This document shows, piece by piece, positions 16,729-24,504 of a stretch of DNA of 64,000 nucleotides. The notes beneath the pieces are model-generated. The model had not been told where the DNA came from, did not search any database, and saw only the letters and a list, made by a program, of their open reading frames with translations. Both the position numbers and the translations under genes were made by a program. Location of the stretch: assembly GCF_900115095.1 (NCBI RefSeq), contig NZ_FOVH01000011.1, positions 235,524 to 299,523 of the forward strand. Reading direction: 5' to 3'. Numbering within the stretch: the first letter of the stretch is position 1; the number at the start of each line of letters is the position of its first letter. The DNA is from Actinomadura madurae (GTDB lineage Bacteria > Actinomycetota > Actinomycetes > Streptosporangiales > Streptosporangiaceae).

Positions 16729-17247
16729 TCAGGAGGTCTCGGAGCGGGTGTTCTGGAACGCCGCGATCAACCAGCCTCGGTCGCCCTTGGTGGCCACGAA
16801 GGTCTGGATCGAGTCCGCGCCGGTGGGAACGATCTTTCCCTCGGTGTGGAAGATCGCCACCTGGGGCGACAGGAAACGGAACCCGATGATGCGCGCCTGG
16901 ACCCGGGTGTTCTCGAGGACGCCGTCGAAGGCCGGCTGGAGCAGGCCGATGATCTCCTGCCGGCCCCGGGCATGGGTGCCGCGGAAATCGATGAGGTCGG
17001 CGTCGGGCGTGTGGAACGAGGCGTAGGCCGCGGCGTCGCCCCGCGCCCACGCATGGTTGATCTTGTCCAGCAGGCCGCGGACCTCGGCCTCGTCCGCCGC
17101 GGTGCCCGTCCCGCCCGGGGACGGCGAAGAGGCCGAGGCGGCCGGGCTCGTCTCGTCCCCGCTCCCCGAACCGCAGCCGACCAGGACGAGGACGAGCGAG
17201 GCCACCCCCAGGGCCGCCTGAGTGAGACGCGCGTTCTTCATGGTCAT
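16729..17247 (-). CDS. Lipoprotein with SnoaL/NTF2-like (DUF4440) domain
   Basis: 172 residues. A lipoprotein signal peptide ends in the lipobox LVLVLVGC, so the mature protein should be lipid-anchored outside the membrane. A Ser/Pro/Gly linker leads to an NTF2-like domain: EVRGLLDKINHAWARGDAAAY...FHTPDADLIDFRG through GWLIAAFQNTR. Such domains form ligand-binding cones; without catalytic context it could be a binding protein. The ATG at 17247 is chosen for its AAAGG spacing. A double palindrome lies about 50 bp upstream, suggesting repression by the neighbouring MarR protein. Confidence 0.85.
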   Translation of the reverse strand: MTMKNARLTQAALGVASLVLVLVGCGSGSGDETSPAASASSPSPGGTGTAADEAEVRGLLDKINHAWARGDAAAYASFHTPDADLIDFRGTHARGRQEIIGLLQPAFDGVLENTRVQARIIGFRFLSPQVAIFHTEGKIVPTGADSIQTFVATKGDRGWLIAAFQNTRSETS

Positions 17248-17298
17248 CCACACCTTTCATGCCGGACGTCAAGATCTCGGTGCGGCGACTCTAAATTA

Positions 17299-17331
17299 AT
17301 TTGCTTCAAGCAGATAGTGCTTGAAGCAAAT
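17299..17331. promoter_or_regulatory. MarR-type operator: perfect 13-bp inverted repeat
   Basis: ATTTGCTTCAAGC (17299-17311) and its exact reverse complement (17319-17331) are separated by 7 bp. Each arm region also forms its own 11-bp palindrome: TGCTTCAAGCA at 17302-17312 and TGCTTGAAGCA at 17318-17328, centre to centre 16 bp. TTGCTTSAAGCAA-like palindromes are typical MarR-family boxes. The site is AT-rich against a GC-rich background. It lies between the end of the marR-like gene and the start of the lipoprotein gene, so it probably controls the latter. Confidence 0.75.
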
Positions 17332-17375
17332 ACTCGGGTTGGCCCCAGGACGGCCCCTGAAGCCACCCCCACGGC

Positions 17376-17870
17376 CTACTGAGACTTGCGGCGCCGGGTG
17401 CCGTGCGGCCGTCCAGCGGTGCGGAGCCGGGCGGTCTCGGCCTGGGTCTGCTCGCGCTCGCGCCGCAGGAACCCCAGCAGGAAACGCAGGTTGTCGTCGG
17501 AGATCTGGTCGACGTGGCCCCGCCACTCGACGCCCATGGGCTCGTAGAAGCGCGCGATCTCGGCCACCCGCTCCGGGACGACGCTCACCACCACGCGCCG
17601 CCGATCTTCAGGATCCGGCCCGCGGCGCACGAATCCGCCGCGTTCGAGCCGGTCGACCATGCGGGTGACGGCCCCGGACGTCATCCCCATCAGCTCGGCG
17701 AGGCGACCGGCCCCCACCGGCCCGGTCTCCAGCAGGGCGGCCAGGGCATGGAGATCGGTCACCGGGATGCCGATCTGGTGGGCGACCGCGACCTGGAAGC
17801 GAACCAGCGTCGAGATGTACCACGGCATCTCCTCGACCAATGCCTCGATCAGCTCCTCGCGCTCGCTCAC
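17376..17870 (-). CDS. MarR-family transcriptional regulator
   Basis: 164 residues with the MarR winged-helix core: VTDLHALAALLETGPVGAGRLAELMGMTSGAVTRMVDRLERGGFVRR followed by the wing DPEDRRRVVVSV. The C-terminal dimerisation helix is basic (RREREQTQAETARLR). GTG 17870 is chosen because the family alignment starts there and a GA-rich stretch precedes it. The 33-bp palindrome downstream, in front of the lipoprotein gene, is its most likely operator. Confidence 0.92.
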   Translation of the reverse strand: MSEREELIEALVEEMPWYISTLVRFQVAVAHQIGIPVTDLHALAALLETGPVGAGRLAELMGMTSGAVTRMVDRLERGGFVRRGPDPEDRRRVVVSVVPERVAEIARFYEPMGVEWRGHVDQISDDNLRFLLGFLRREREQTQAETARLRTAGRPHGTRRRKSQ

Positions 17871-18235
17871 CGTTCGCCACACCCCTCGCCCGAGCCACAC
17901 CGTCCGCCCCGACGGTAACGACCCCCGCCCCGCCCCGCAGCAGTGCGCTCCCCAGGCTCTCCCGGCCGACGAGACGGAATTCCGCAGAGCAAGAACCCTT
18001 GCATTTCGAAACTCAAGAGTCGTAACGTGTTCTAGTGGGCGGATACGGCATTTGCGACGCAATCGACCGTCAGGATCTACCGTGGCCCCGCTGACGCCTG
18101 TGACCATTCACCTTCGCACGGCCATGTCAGCCGCTACCATCTGCGAAGTCACAATCGTGCGCACCTCGCCACACCATTGATCACCGGTTTCCGCATGCCC
18201 CCTACATCCAGGGCAATAAGGAGAATTCAGGTAAA
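17871..18235. other. Intergenic region between divergent genes
   Basis: 365 bp between the marR-like start and the HIT gene. Relatively AT-rich around 17990-18240. It presumably holds both promoters; AGGAG at 18221 is too far from the HIT start to serve alone. I see no gene or strong repeat in it. Confidence 0.4.
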
Positions 18236-18739
18236 ATGCTCATCGGGCATACGTCGCCAGAAGGACCCGGTCGGGGACTTCGACTCCTGATCGATCTACT
18301 CCTGGGGCGCCGTCGACATGAGGAGGGCGACTCCGAGTCCCGATCCCTCTCAACCGACTGCATCTTCTGCCAAGCGGACGACCCGTCCCTCAACAGGATC
18401 CTCTGCGAGAACGAGTTATTCTATGCGCGCTTTGATAATTACCCCGCCAACCCCGGGCATATTGAGATAGTTCCCAGAAGGCATGTCGTCTCGTTCTTCG
18501 ACCTGAAGGATCACGAGGTCCTCAGCGCCTACACCTTGATGCGCAGGGCACGGGCTCTCATCAACGAGAAGTACTTCCCCGAGGCGTACACGATCGGTAT
18601 CAACGACGGCAAGGCGGCCGGGCGAAGCATCGATCATCTGCACATCCATCTGATCCCCCGGCACCAGGGCGATGTCGATGACCCCCGCGGGGGCATTCGC
18701 CGGGCCGCTCCCAACTCCGACCCGGACGCCTGGCAATGA
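18236..18739 (+). CDS. HIT-family nucleotide hydrolase/transferase
   Basis: 167 residues. The histidine triad HLHIHLIPR (His134, 136, 138) forms the nucleotidyl/AMP-transfer active site of HIT proteins. A Cys pair DCIFC (Cys42, Cys45) is the usual partial zinc site. Conserved strands NPGHIEIVPRRHV and INDGKAAGRSIDH are present. An N-terminal extension of about 40 residues (basic, RRRHEE) precedes the core and could be overcalled, but no better start is visible. The product probably hydrolyses adenosine-linked phosphoramidates or dinucleotides. Confidence 0.9.
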   Translation: MLIGHTSPEGPGRGLRLLIDLLLGRRRHEEGDSESRSLSTDCIFCQADDPSLNRILCENELFYARFDNYPANPGHIEIVPRRHVVSFFDLKDHEVLSAYTLMRRARALINEKYFPEAYTIGINDGKAAGRSIDHLHIHLIPRHQGDVDDPRGGIRRAAPNSDPDAWQ

Positions 18740-18745
18740 CGTCGG

Positions 18746-19375
18746 CTATCGCCTGCCGATCGCGACGAACCAGCCCGCACGGCCGGCGAAGCGAATCCGG
18801 ACGTCGGCGAAACCGGCCGCCTCCAGGCAGCCCGTGAACGCTCCCGGATCGACGAACGTGAACCAGCGCCGCCCGTCCAGCGACCCGCCGTTCTTCCAGC
18901 CCTCACCGTCCCCGATCCGCATGCTGATCGCCGCGATGCCCGCCGGGGCCAGAACGCGATGCACCTCCGCCAGCGCACGTTCCATCCCGGCCGAAGGGAT
19001 GTGGAGCAGGCTCCCCGAAGCCCACACCCCGGCCACCGCCGCGTCCCGGAGCGGGAGCGTCAGGGCGTCCAGCCGCAGGAAACCGAGCGTGCGTCCCTCC
19101 TCCCGGGTCCGGCCACGGGCCCATTCGAGCATGGCGGGCGCGTAGTCACCCGCGATCACCGTGCGACCGAGCGACGCCAGCAGCCGGGCGTCCCGGCCAC
19201 CGCCGCATCCAAGGTCCAGGACGGGCAGCGGGCGAGGAGCGAGCCGCGCGAACTCGACGACCTCCGCACGCAATCCTGGAAACCTGCCGTAATCCTCGGA
19301 GGCTTCGCCATAGGAGTGCGCATTGGCGTCGTAGCAAGCACAGGTCTCGCGGGTGATCCCGCCCACCTCAGACAT
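18746..19375 (-). CDS. Class I SAM-dependent methyltransferase
   Basis: 209 residues with the Rossmann SAM-binding motif I VLDLGCGGGRDA (about 52-63), the acidic end of strand 2 (IAGDYAPAML) and GSLLHIPSAGMERALAEVHRVL as motif III region. Substrate unknown. Its ATG overlaps the stop of the upstream frame by 8 nt (ATGTCTGA), so it was translationally coupled to it. It converges with the HIT gene, with six bases between stop codons. Confidence 0.88.
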   Translation of the reverse strand: MSEVGGITRETCACYDANAHSYGEASEDYGRFPGLRAEVVEFARLAPRPLPVLDLGCGGGRDARLLASLGRTVIAGDYAPAMLEWARGRTREEGRTLGFLRLDALTLPLRDAAVAGVWASGSLLHIPSAGMERALAEVHRVLAPAGIAAISMRIGDGEGWKNGGSLDGRRWFTFVDPGAFTGCLEAAGFADVRIRFAGRAGWFVAIGRR

Positions 19376-19676
19376 TCTCGAACCCGTCCTCCCCGACCAC
19401 GATGGTCAATGAATTGAGGATATGCCAGATGCGCTGCACGTTGAGCGCATCGTGGCCGTACGAGACATCGAAGCTGACGCAGCCGACGAACTTGGAACGA
19501 CCATTTCTGATCGGTGTGGCGAAGACCGCGCCGCGATGACGGTAGCGCTGGAACTCCTCCCAGGAGAAGCCCATCACGGCATCCGCGCCTTCCTGTGCCC
19601 GGTATGAGCTGAATGCGTCTTCGTCGACCAGCACCCGGGCCAGGCTCGCCACATCGACGCTCACTTCCTGATCCAC
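19368..19676 (-). pseudogene. Probable 5'-truncated gene (GAF-like C-terminal part)
   Basis: A 102-codon frame with the pattern RSKFVGCVSFDVSYGHDALN...RIWHILNSLTIVVGEDGFENV, which looks like the last two-thirds of a small GAF-like ligand-binding domain. Possible GTG starts at 19676 and further downstream have no convincing ribosome-binding site, and the frame continues upstream without any start codon. Its 5' end abuts and overlaps the truncated thiL-like pseudogene on the other strand, suggesting that both lost their 5' ends at the same rearrangement near 19.68 kb. The 3' end is intact and overlaps the methyltransferase start. Confidence 0.5.
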
Positions 19677-19679
19677 AAC

Positions 19680-20418
19680 GGGGTTCAGGCCGCGCTCGTC
19701 GCGGGCGCCGACGCCCAGGACGACTGCGCGGTATTCGGGATCGACGGACCCATGGAAATCGTCGTGGGATCCGACTACGTCCGCGGGCCGAAATTCCAGC
19801 TCTACGAACTCGGCTACCTGTCGAATTACGACATCGGCTACTACCTGGCGATGGCCAATCTCAGCGATATCGCCGCCATGGGCGCGCTCCCGATCGCGCT
19901 CCTCACGGTCGTCCGCTATCCGCGGTCACTCCCGGATGACGACTTCACGTCCCTCATGGAAGGGATCCGCGACGCCTGCCGGCAGGTGGGCGCGCCGAAC
20001 GTCGGAGGCGATATCGGCAGCGCGGAGAGGATCATCCTGTCCGCGTCGGCCGTGGGCATCGTCGAGCTGCCAGGACACCTCCGACGGCCTGAAGGCCGGC
20101 GTCCAGTCGCTGGCGGGCGCCAGCGGTGTCGGCTTCGTGGTCGAGGAGAGCGCGCTCCCCGTCGCCGGCATCGTCGCCGAGGTCGCACGGCTCACCGATG
20201 GCGATCTGACCTCGGTCATCCTGGGCGACTCGGTGGACTTCCAACTGGTCTTCACCGTCGCGGCCGACGATGTACCGCGGCTCTCCAAAGTCTTCGCGGA
20301 CGCGGGCCTTCAGTTCTCCGACATCGGCCACGCCACCGAGGAGCGGCAGGTTCGGCTCAGGGGCGCGGACGGCCGAGAGCAAGAGCTGCCCGGGGTTCCC
20401 TGGCGCCACGCCACCTGA
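19680..20418 (+). pseudogene. thiL-like (AIR synthase-related) pseudogene
   Basis: Two frames together encode pieces of a thiamine-monophosphate kinase/AIR-synthase-related protein. Frame one (open from about 19612, recognisable from 19680) has AGADAQDDCAVF, SDYVRG, MANLSDIAAMGALPIALL and GGDIGSAERI, then ends at ASAVGIVEL near 20073. The frame shifts by +1 and resumes at CQDTSDGLKAGVQSLAG, running to a stop at 20418. In ThiL proteins roughly 80 residues normally separate these two blocks, so an internal deletion with frame change is the best explanation. No start codon is available for the N-terminal block except internal ATG 19752. The enzyme cannot be functional. Confidence 0.85.
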
Positions 20419-20457
20419 GCCGATCAAGGTCCGTGCCGCGTCCACGAGCATGACCGG

Positions 20458-20473
20458 TGGGGCTTCCGCCCCA
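20458..20473. terminator. Stem-loop, possible bidirectional terminator
   Basis: TGGGGC and GCCCCA form a perfect 6-bp stem with a TTCC loop between two convergent units (the thiL-like relic and the LLM oxidoreductase). No U-tract follows, as is usual in actinomycetes. Confidence 0.5.
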
Positions 20474-20510
20474 GGTTCCGAACGGCGGGCCGGTTCCGCG
20501 CGGCGGCTGC

Positions 20511-21341
20511 CTAGTGTCCTGCCAGTCGGGCTACGACGGGGGCGAGGGTTTCGGCGGCGTTGGCTCCGAAGACGAAGTAGGAGAAGCCGAGCTCTTCGCG
20601 TCGGCGCTGGATCTCCTCGGCGGCCGCCGCGGGGTCTTCCGGGAGCACCGCCAGCGAGTCCGCCGCGTGAAGCGCGGCGGGGTCGGTGTCGGGGGACGCC
20701 ATGAACGGTGAGACGGAGTCGCCGATCACCGCCACGTGCTGGGCGAGTTCGAGGTCTCGCGTGGGGCGGAAGTCGCGGACCACCCGGGTGATCTCGTCCC
20801 GCTCGTCTCCCGGCATCAGCGCGATGGCGACCGTGTCCGCGATGTCGGCCGCCACCGCCAGCGCCTTAGGCCCGCGCACGGCCATCACCACCGGCGTGTG
20901 CACGTCGGGACCGTCGAGGTTTCGCAGCTCCGTCACGGTGTCACGCACCTGGGACAGCCGCTCGCTCGGTGGCGCGGCGGGCAGTCCCCGTTCGCGGAGT
21001 TCCTCTTCGATGCCGGGCCTGCCGGTGCCGATGCCCAGCTCGAAGCGGCCGTCGGTGAGCACCGACAGCGAGTGCGCCTCCCATGCGGTGCTCCAGGCCG
21101 GACGCAGGGGCGAGGCGTACACCCATGTGCCCACCCGCAGGTCGGTGATGGAGGCCGCGAGGGCCAGCGTGGGGGCCGGCGCCGGCTGCCAACGGGGGAC
21201 GTCGGGCATCAGGAGCGTGGAGTAGCCGCTGCCGGCGATGCGGCGCACCCGGTCTCGCCACGTCGGCAGGTCGGTTGTGAGCGGGGCAACGACCCCGAAT
21301 CGGAAGGGCCTGGTTCCGCTGGTCGCCGTCGAGTCGGTCAT
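20511..21341 (-). CDS. LLM-class (F420-dependent-type) oxidoreductase
   Basis: 276 residues of the luciferase-like monooxygenase fold. In actinomycetes most short single-domain members use coenzyme F420. Visible signatures are FRFGVVAPLTTDLPTWRD, LALAASITDLRVGTWVYASPLRP and the conserved FELGIGTGRPGIEEELRERG. The C-terminal end GFSYFVFGANAAETLAPVVARLAG is typical of F420-dependent class proteins. ATG 21341 follows AGGACAGGAC. Substrate unknown. A long-spaced inverted repeat lies 15-75 bp upstream. Confidence 0.87.
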   Translation of the reverse strand: MTDSTATSGTRPFRFGVVAPLTTDLPTWRDRVRRIAGSGYSTLLMPDVPRWQPAPAPTLALAASITDLRVGTWVYASPLRPAWSTAWEAHSLSVLTDGRFELGIGTGRPGIEEELRERGLPAAPPSERLSQVRDTVTELRNLDGPDVHTPVVMAVRGPKALAVAADIADTVAIALMPGDERDEITRVVRDFRPTRDLELAQHVAVIGDSVSPFMASPDTDPAALHAADSLAVLPEDPAAAAEEIQRRREELGFSYFVFGANAAETLAPVVARLAGH

Positions 21342-21355
21342 CGTCCTGTCCTGAT

Positions 21356-21415
21356 CGTTCGTAGGGTCGGGGCTCGTCGAGCACCCTGGTCGGTGTCTCA
21401 CCCTCGCTACGAACG
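21356..21415. promoter_or_regulatory. Long-spaced inverted repeat upstream of the LLM gene
   Basis: CGTTCGTAG (21356-21364) and its exact reverse complement CTACGAACG (21407-21415) bracket 42 bp that also contain a smaller palindrome, GCTCGTCGAGC. The position, 15-75 bp upstream of the LLM start, suits a regulator binding two half-operators or an RNA leader structure. Confidence 0.45.
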
Positions 21416-21471
21416 CCGACGCCCCGATTCGACACCGCTTCCGGAATCTCCGGCGAGATTTTGCGGGTTCG

Positions 21472-21858
21472 TCAGCCTGAGCCGGACGGTGCCCGGCTCA
21501 GATCCACGACGCAGAAGACGTTTCCGTCGGGGTCGGCGAGGACGACGAAGTCCGGATCCGGCGGGTACAGGTCCCAGTCGGCCCTGGTGGCTCCGAGGTC
21601 GATCAGGCGTGCGACCTCGGACGTCTGCTCGTCCGTGGTGTCCACGAACAGGTCGAGGTGTAGACGGGGATGAGGTTCGATCGGCGACTCGCTGCGCATC
21701 AGGCCCAATGCCCGGCCGGATCCGTCCGCGTGATGCAGCGTCCTCCAGTTCGGGCTCTCCCACTCCGGCACGGCGACCAGATCCAGCGCGGACGTCCAGA
21801 AGGCCACGGCGCGGGGCATGTCGGTCACGCCGATCACCGGGAATCCGAGTCTGAGCAC
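21472..21858 (-). CDS. VOC family protein
   Basis: 128 residues of the glyoxalase/bleomycin-resistance superfamily: LGFPVIGVTDMPRAVAFWTSAL, the mid-strand PRLHLDLFVDTTDEQTSEVARLIDLGA and the closing VLADPDGNVFCVVDLS. Metal-ligand His and Glu positions are not all obvious, so it may bind rather than transform its ligand. It is in the same direction as the LLM gene, with about 130 bp between. Confidence 0.88.
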   Translation of the reverse strand: MLRLGFPVIGVTDMPRAVAFWTSALDLVAVPEWESPNWRTLHHADGSGRALGLMRSESPIEPHPRLHLDLFVDTTDEQTSEVARLIDLGATRADWDLYPPDPDFVVLADPDGNVFCVVDLSRAPSGSG

Positions 21859-21890
21859 GAGAACGAGTCTAGGGAGCGCCTGGTCGGTCC

Positions 21891-22589
21891 TTACGGTCCC
21901 TGTCCATCGAACGCGGTTGAACGGAAGCCCTTGGTGATGAGCCAGATGCCCAGGGACGCTTCCCAGACGATTTCCGGTGCCGTGAACAGGAAATTCACGG
22001 GGGACTGCTGCTCGTAGGCGCCGAACAGGACGGCGGTCGCGGTGGCGCAGGCGATCGGGCCTCCGATGAGCCCGATGAGTGCCATCGGACGTGGCACCAG
22101 GCCCGACCGGTACATCAGGAAGCCCAGCAACAGGCCGTTGCCGAAGCCCGCGCAGAAGGCGGGACCGAGCAGGAACGTCTGGTCCTTCACCGCCACCAGT
22201 GACTGGCCGATCAGCGCGGCATCGGCCCCGCCGCCCGCCACGTCCTGCCGCAGCGCCACGACGGCGAGGACGCTGACGACGCCCACCAGGATGAGAGTCG
22301 ACTCGACGACGCGCAGGGTGACGTAGCCGAGGGCGATGCTCTCGCTCTGCCGCTTCAGGACCGGGAACAGCACGACCGCGGTGGCGATGTTCGCGACGGC
22401 GGTCAGAACCTCAAGGAAGGCTCCGAACCGCACCTGGGTGTCCGCGCCCGCTCCCAGGATGTAGTTCGCGTCGTTGATCACCGGGTCGTACAGGAACACC
22501 GCCGGGATCGAGAAGGCGAAGGTGAGGACGAACCAGACGCCGGCGATCCTGGCGGTCCGCTGAACGGCGTCCGCCGAGGCTTCCGGCAT
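21891..22589 (-). CDS. DUF4386-type integral membrane protein
   Basis: About 232 residues with six to seven hydrophobic helices and the typical DUF4386 order: RIAGVWFVLTFAFSIPAVFL, then GAFLEVLTAVANIATAVVLFPVLKRQSES, ALGYVTLRVVESTLILVGV, a QDVA.. loop and RPMALIGLIGGPIACATA. Function of the family is unknown. ATG 22589 is chosen; GTG 22610 and an even longer frame starting at 22670 are alternatives. Its distance to the sigma-factor operon upstream is about 120 bp. Confidence 0.82.
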   Translation of the reverse strand: MPEASADAVQRTARIAGVWFVLTFAFSIPAVFLYDPVINDANYILGAGADTQVRFGAFLEVLTAVANIATAVVLFPVLKRQSESIALGYVTLRVVESTLILVGVVSVLAVVALRQDVAGGGADAALIGQSLVAVKDQTFLLGPAFCAGFGNGLLLGFLMYRSGLVPRPMALIGLIGGPIACATATAVLFGAYEQQSPVNFLFTAPEIVWEASLGIWLITKGFRSTAFDGQGP

Positions 22590-22707
22590 CCGAGCTTCGA
22601 TCGTGTCCACGCGACGCTCCCAGGCTTCGATCCACCCCGCCCGACTGCCGGGATAGTCGTAGGGAACCACGCTGAACGGGCGCTGTCCGCACCCTCCGGT
22701 GGCCGGA

Positions 22708-23136
22708 TCAAGCCGCGGTCCGGGTGCGGAGGCTTCGCGTCAGGGTGGGGATCATCACCGCCGCGGCGACGAGGTGCAGCGCGAGGAGGGCGGTGATGGT
22801 GGCGGCGTTCGCCCCGGAAAGGAAGGGCGGGACCAACGAGATCGCGGTCAGCGACACCGCCGTCCACACGAACCGTGCGGCGGGGCGCGCGCTCCAGCGA
22901 AGGAGCGCGGCGGCGATGACGATGCCGACGAGCGAGAAGAACCCGGTCACCACGGCGATCCCGGACAACGGGATCGGCTCTTCGCCGTCGGGGACCTCGA
23001 AGTCGACGCCTGCGGCCTGGGCGAGCGCGGCGGCGAGGGTGGTGGCCGCCGTCGCCGCGAGCGCGCCCGCCAGGCCGGTGCCGACCAGCCCGCGGAGTCG
23101 GCGGGGGTAGGTGAACGAAGCGTCCGTGCCGTTCAT
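22708..23136 (-). CDS. Four-helix membrane protein (DUF6069-like)
   Basis: 142 residues with four hydrophobic helices (LVGTGLAGALAATAATTLAAAL, GIAVVTGFFSLVGIVIAAALL, FVWTAVSLTAISLVPPFLSG and ITALLALHLVAAAVMIPTL) and the loop ANAATITALLALH characteristic of DUF6069-like proteins. GGAGGA lies 5 nt before the ATG. It overlaps the upstream small gene by 4 nt and so belongs to the sigma-factor operon at 24411-22708. Function unknown. Confidence 0.8.
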   Translation of the reverse strand: MNGTDASFTYPRRLRGLVGTGLAGALAATAATTLAAALAQAAGVDFEVPDGEEPIPLSGIAVVTGFFSLVGIVIAAALLRWSARPAARFVWTAVSLTAISLVPPFLSGANAATITALLALHLVAAAVMIPTLTRSLRTRTAA

Positions 23137-23405
23137 ATCGTCCTCCACGGGGGGTGTGGTGACCGGCGTGTGAGGGTTCCGGGGGTGACGATGTGCACCG
23201 TCGCCGTGCAGCGGCCGGGGTTCTGCAGGGCGCGGACGCCGGTGCCGCGCAGCCAGAACCCGGCGCCGCGGCCGAGGACCGGTCCGGGTTCGCCGTCGCG
23301 CAGCTCCAGCTGCACCCGCCCGCGGGCGACGACGCCGAACGCGTCCGACCATTCGGCCGCGACGACCGCGACACGCGCGCCACCTCGCAGCGCGAGCGTC
23401 CGCAC
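23133..23405 (-). CDS. Small cupin-like protein in sigma-factor operon
   Basis: 90 residues, mostly short beta strands: DAFGVVARGRVQLELRDGE, GAGFWLRGTGVRALQNPG and CTATVHIVTPGT. The G(x)5-spaced pattern matches the second half of a cupin barrel, although few metal-ligand histidines are present. GTG 23405 begins 4 nt after the sigma-factor stop codon and the 3' end overlaps the next gene, so it is translated as part of that operon. Possibly a sensor or partner of the sigma factor (inference). Confidence 0.65.
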   Translation of the reverse strand: MRTLALRGGARVAVVAAEWSDAFGVVARGRVQLELRDGEPGPVLGRGAGFWLRGTGVRALQNPGRCTATVHIVTPGTLTRRSPHPPWRTI

Positions 23406-23409
23406 GGGA

Positions 23410-24411
23410 CTACTCCGTGCCGTCCGCCGGCAGCTCCTCCGGCAGCCCGAGCCGCGGGAACTGGTCGTCGTGGAACGTGGTGATCTCGGTGATCGCCCCG
23501 CCGGTGACGCGCAGGACGTCGATCGTCAGCGGCAGGTACGGGCCCCCGCTCTCCCGCTTCTCGTAGAAGGCGACGGCGGGCTGCCGGTTCACGGAGGTGG
23601 GGACGGCGCGCAGGCCCGTCATGTCCCCGAAGCCGCTCTCGACCCAGTCGTTCACCACGGCGTCGCGGCCGATGTACAGGCCCGGGGTGGGCGGCATCGA
23701 GCACCGGACGTCGTCGCGGAGCAGCGCCGCGAGCGCGTCGATGTCGGTTGCCACGCTGGCGTCGGTGTAGCGGCGGACCACCTCGCGCGTCCCGGCGTCC
23801 TCCTCGCCGCCGGTCCAGTCCTGCCGCTCGGGGGGCAGGTGCTCGCGCATCCCGGCGCGGGCCCGCTGCAGCGCGCTGTTCACGGAGTTGACGGAGTCGC
23901 CGAGGAGCTCCGCGACGTCCTTGGCCGGCCAGCCGAGCACGTCCCGCAGGATCAGCACGGCCCGCGGGCGCGGCGCGAGGTGCTGGACCGCTACCAGGTA
24001 CGCGAGCTCGATCGTCTCCCGCGCGACGGCGACCGCCTCCGGCTCGTCCGCGTCGCCCGCGGGAAGCTCGTCGAGCAGCCGGTCCGGGTAGGGCTGGAGC
24101 CACAGCACCTCGCCGCCGGTCGCGGGCTCGGGACGGCGCTTGGCGAGCAGGTCCAGGCAGGCGTTGGTGGCGATCCGGTACAGCCAGGCGCGGAACGTCG
24201 ACCGCCCCTCGAAGGTCTCCCGCCGCCGCCAGGCGCGCAGGAACGTCTCCTGGACGGCGTCCTCGGCGTCCTCGAACGACCCGAGCATCCGGTAGCAGTG
24301 CACGTGCAGCTCTCGCCGGTGCCGCTCCGCCAGCCCGGTGAACGCCGGCTCGTCGACGTCGGCCAGACCGCTCACGCCCAGCTCCTCCAACTGCCTGTCC
24401 GCACCCATCAC
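23410..24411 (-). CDS. ECF sigma factor with C-terminal SnoaL-like domain
   Basis: 333 residues. Sigma region 2 is ELHVHCYRMLGSFEDAEDAVQETFLRAWRRRETFEG and region 4 is LAPRPRAVLILRDVLGWPAKDVAELLGDSVNSVNSALQRA. A C-terminal NTF2/SnoaL-like domain follows (VVRRYTDASVATDIDALAALLRDDVRCSMPPTPGLYIG...). In ECF groups with this tail the domain replaces a separate anti-sigma factor and modulates activity. It is the first gene of a three-gene operon with the cupin-like and membrane proteins. Confidence 0.93.
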   Translation of the reverse strand: MMGADRQLEELGVSGLADVDEPAFTGLAERHRRELHVHCYRMLGSFEDAEDAVQETFLRAWRRRETFEGRSTFRAWLYRIATNACLDLLAKRRPEPATGGEVLWLQPYPDRLLDELPAGDADEPEAVAVARETIELAYLVAVQHLAPRPRAVLILRDVLGWPAKDVAELLGDSVNSVNSALQRARAGMREHLPPERQDWTGGEEDAGTREVVRRYTDASVATDIDALAALLRDDVRCSMPPTPGLYIGRDAVVNDWVESGFGDMTGLRAVPTSVNRQPAVAFYEKRESGGPYLPLTIDVLRVTGGAITEITTFHDDQFPRLGLPEELPADGTE

Positions 24412-24504
24412 GTCATCCTTCCCACTTGTCGTGTCCGTCGTATGTGTGACGGGTGCGGGCGCGAGAACTCATCACCGGGTCGGTCGTGATGTGCCGCGTC
24501 GCGG

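Noticed and set aside
17299..17331. Rho-independent terminator for the MarR gene
   Set aside because: The stem is AT-rich and is made of nested TTGCTTSAAGCAA-type palindromes typical of MarR boxes, placed just before another gene; an operator is the better reading.
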